Below are positions 32,978 to 35,613 of a stretch of 35,613 bases of DNA, one piece after another (positions within the stretch are counted from its first letter, which is position 1; the number at the start of each line of letters is the position of its first letter). Both the position numbers and the translations under genes were made by a program. The stretch lies in NCBI GenBank assembly GCA_028456385.1, contig JALNQF010000394.1, forward strand, positions 1-35,613. Reading direction: 5' to 3'. The notes beneath the pieces were generated by a model. That model was not told where the DNA came from, ran no database searches, and was given only the letters and a program-made list of their open reading frames with translations. The stretch is from Ophiosphaerella korrae (Eukaryota; Ascomycota; Dothideomycetes; Pleosporales; Phaeosphaeriaceae).

Positions 32978-34455
32978 TATAAAAGAATATAATAGATTCT
33001 AGATATAGTAACTAAAAATAAAAGAAGATCTAGTAAAAAAAGATATTACTAAAACTATATATATTACTATAGTAGAGTTTAAAACCTAAAAGCTTTTAGT
33101 ACCTATTTTAGCTATATAAAATAATTATAAAAAAGAGACTAAATTCTTTAAATCTAAGTAGACTTAATTTAATAATATAGAAATAGAAATAGATCTAGAA
33201 TAACTTCTTAAAAAAATAGATAAATAAAAGAACTATATAAAGAAGCTTAAGTAGATTAATACTCTAGAATTAAATACTAAAGAAGTAATATAAAAAGTTA
33301 TAGAAGTACTAGTATTTCTACTTATATAAATACTTTTAGCTAATATATAAGACCTTTTTAAAAAGCTTATAAAGCTAACTTTTATAGTAAATAAGTTAGA
33401 GGAATTTATAAATATAAGAGTAATAGTAAGTATAACTAAAGACTTAGGAGAGATACTTTAGAGCTTTAAAGGACTACTAGTAGCGCTATCCTAGAATAGC
33501 CCTTACTTATACGTAATAAATACTAATATTTTTAACTAAGTAATATTAAAAGCTATAAATAGAAAAATTATTAGATATAGAGCTTATAAACGCTTAGGCT
33601 CTACTAAAGTACTTCTTATTATACTTATATCTTTTACTAGTCTTATAGCTAATATAAATATAGTAAAAGAGTACCTAAACTATAACTAACTTAGTAGGAT
33701 TAAAAGACTTAGAAAAGAATACTTAAAAGTAATAATCTAAGTCTATAAGACTAAACTACTAGCCTTACTTAACTTAAGAGTAGAACTTAATATAATCTAC
33801 TTTAAAATAGCTCTAGCTACTAGCTTAAGTATAACTTCTATACCTAAGAAAATAGCTAGAGTATAGCTAGTTACTATAAATAGAGTAAAAGAGTCCTTTA
33901 AAAAGATTATATAAAGTATACTAGTTATAATTAAAAGTATTAAAGTTTAGTCTAACTTCTTTATTATAAGAAGTTTTTCTTACTTAATAATCTTTAAAAA
34001 CTTATTTATAATAGATTATTAATACTCTTTTAAATAAGAAGATAATAGCTAAATATACTATAAGGTTTAGTTAAAGAATTAAAATACTTCTATAAAGTTT
34101 ATTATAATATTTAATAGAATAAAAAGTATAAGATAGATAAATATAGTAATAATAGAAAAACTAATAAAAAACTCTACTACTAGGAGTAGAGTTCTATAAA
34201 TATATACTAAGAAAATAGAGAAATAAAAAAGAAATACCTAAAAAACTATTAGTAGTACCTAGGATCTATACTAAGAATTATAGAATAATCTATAAGTAGA
34301 TCTAATAATAATAAAATAAGCTAGTATTTCTCTAGATAAAAGTATCTTAAAAATCCTAGAAGACTTTATAGAAATATAAAAATAAGTAAAAAAAAGAAAA
34401 TAGATACTTAAAAGCTTATTAAAGATAAAGCTATAACTTAAGCTAAATACTATAG
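32978..34455 (+). pseudogene. Element D: gag-protease, 3' part, resuming after the nest
   Basis: When the inserted element and one copy of gtaag are removed, the codon broken at 4287 closes and the D frame continues here without a shift. A Lys/Glu-rich tail leads to a retropepsin-like domain. ALLNLRVELNII at about 33762-33797 fits an ancestral ALLDSGVELN active site through three RIP transitions (Asp to Asn, Ser to Leu, Gly to Arg). FKNLFIIDY at about 33990-34020 fits the usual FGxPFI protease strand. Another 140 or so codons follow, but no reverse transcriptase is reached. At about 34455 base composition changes and the frame is lost, so D is either cut there by another element or ends. Confidence 0.62.
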
Positions 34456-34900
34456 TAGGGTAACACGAAAAAAAAGCCTAAAAAAAAGTTATAGTTTTTA
34501 ACTAGTAATAACTCTCCGAATAAAATAGCTAAAAATATAAGCAAATATAAATCTTAAAGAAAATATCTAGGACTTTATTTTAGTATACTACAAATTTTAA
34601 TTACTAAGCAAATACAAGCTAGGATTTGAACTGTTTAGAGGACTTTTTTTTCGTAAAATTCAACCTAATAGAACTTTTTTATTAGCGTATAAAATTCAAT
34701 TTTTATTTTATCTAGTGTTTAGTAAGCTAGTAGAGATTATATTACCTAATTTTTATAGTATATTTATTATCTACTTATTTAGTTAATTTAAATAGAAAAA
34801 AGTAATAACTTTATTATAAAAGATAAACTTACTAAATAGACTACTAATTTATTAGTCTATTAAGGATAAAATAACTTCTAATCGTATTTTTTCTATATCT
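34456..34900. other. Less mutated non-coding segment, possible left end of a DNA transposon
   Basis: Near 34455 the D frame is lost and CpA/TpG words such as aacacg, gcaaatacaagc and tttgaactgttt reappear, absent from the flanking RIP-mutated sequence. The change suggests a separate, later or less exposed insertion. A direct repeat (taaaattcaa) occurs at about 34655-34667 and 34687-34700. I see no gene here, and the exact boundary and any terminal repeat could not be fixed because the other end is outside the window. Confidence 0.4.
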
Positions 34901-35613
34901 TTTCTAAATCCTTAATAACTAACGATAAACTTCTTAAAATTTAAACCTAAAGTTAACTTACTTTAATCTTCTAATATACTTCTATTAACTATTACTACTA
35001 TCTTTAATAGATAGTATATGTCTATTAATAATACTATAAAGCAAATTAGTAAAAAAAAATAGTTATTTACTCTCTATTAGCAAAGTAAAAGAAAGGTATT
35101 TTACTAGGTTAAAATTAAGAGAAATAAAATAACTAAATAGAGATTTAATTAGGAATCCTAGGAAGACTAATATAAGATTATTATTTGAAAATAATATTAA
35201 TATCTCTATTAGGAGCTTCTAATTGTTTATTAAGGAAAAAAGCTATACTATTAACGTTACTAACAAAAAGCTCCTAATTAATAAATAAAATACTAAAAAA
35301 GAGTTTACTATTATAAAGACTAGCTAAAAAGGTAAAAAAATAATTAGATTAATACTAAAAAATATATATTTTAAGATATAGAAAGGAGATAGGACGAAAT
35401 ATTACTAAAAATAGGGTAAAAAAAGAGTTAAGAAAGAAATAGTCTTTATATTAAATAGAAATAAGTTTAAGAAATATTCTAATAGGCTAAAATATTCTAT
35501 TTATTTTCTACTATATTTTCCTTATTATTATATTATAATAGCTAACTTACTAACTATTATATTACGTAAGGAAATAAATATCTAAGTATAAGGAGCTATT
35601 TAGATAGGAAGAA
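34901..35613 (+). pseudogene. Partial Tc1/mariner-like transposase remnant, cut by the window edge
   Basis: In the frame of position 35040 the plus strand reads a helix-turn-helix-like stretch (KLVKKNSYLLSISKVKER, about 35043-35096). LNRDLIRNPRKTN follows at about 35121-35160, which resembles the basic GRPRK linker between the two DNA-binding helices of Tc1-type transposases. A segment with NNINISIRSF comes next, and a KGDRTKYYQKQGKK stretch near 35385 resembles the region after the first catalytic Asp. Stops are few. The catalytic DDE residues are not demonstrable and the C-terminus lies beyond 35613. The superfamily call rests on motif resemblance by eye; another DDE transposase family is possible. 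Confidence 0.4.

Noticed and set aside
34655..34700. Direct repeat taaaattcaa as an LTR or iteron
   Set aside because: Too short and only two copies; no flanking structure.
35073..35086. ctattagcaaagta shared between the MITE end and the right-end transposon
   Set aside because: Only about 14 bp, internal in the right-end segment and not at a terminus; likely chance in AT-rich sequence.
35208..35278. 11-bp inverted repeat attaggagctt / aagctcctaat as a terminal repeat or hairpin
   Set aside because: Short, inside the putative transposase frame, with no duplication next to it.
1..35613. Possible mitochondrial or bacterial AT-rich genome
   Set aside because: The AT bias is specific to CpA/TpG loss inside fungal-type Ty3/gypsy elements with 5-bp duplications and nested LTRs. 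No rRNA, tRNA or respiratory genes are present.

Overview
The window looks like a gene-free, AT-rich block of a filamentous ascomycete (Pezizomycotina) genome. G+C is roughly a quarter. CpA and TpG are nearly absent over most of it and TpA is everywhere, with coding frames full of TAA/TAG where Gln or Trp codons would be expected. That is the mark of repeat-induced point mutation (RIP). I found no intact host gene, tRNA, rRNA or CRISPR. The species is not identifiable; the layout resembles the AT-isochores of Dothideomycetes and related plant-associated fungi.

Layout: (1) 1-1290, minus strand, is the gag of a truncated Ty3/gypsy element (E) that runs off the left edge. (2) 1291-2675 is unresolved decayed sequence, probably the 5' ends of E and D. 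(3) 2676-4283 is the gag of a plus-strand Ty3/gypsy element D. It is interrupted by a 28.7-kb nest and resumes in the same frame at 32978, reaching an aspartic-protease region and ending near 34455. (4) 4284-32977 is the nest. Element A (minus, 4289-32972, 5-bp duplication gtaag) carries three insertions: a 425-bp inverted-repeat MITE (4895-5319, TA duplication); element B (minus, 6327-13458, duplication ctttt); and element C (plus, 18195-32287, duplication tctaa). Element C was itself hit by C' (plus, 21601-28653, duplication ataag). With insertions removed, A, B, C and C' are each 7.0-7.1 kb with LTRs of 427-494 bp. (5) 34456-35613 is a less mutated segment with a frame resembling a Tc1/mariner-type transposase, cut by the right edge.

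A, B, C and C' are related chromoviruses (Ty3/gypsy with a terminal chromodomain). Each carries one gag-pol frame in the order Gag, two CCHC knuckles, a long Gag tail, protease, RT, RNase H, integrase (D-D35-E), chromodomain, polypurine tract and 3' LTR. All are dead: catalytic and zinc-binding codons and many Gln codons were changed by C-to-T or G-to-A transitions. Insertion order from the nesting is D, then A, then MITE/B/C in unknown order, then C'.

The most unusual signal lies between the chromodomain and the 3' LTR. There A, B, C and C' share an antisense reading frame of about 107-113 aligned codons, with length differences in multiples of three and a common end point. This suggests an additional antisense gene in this retroelement group.
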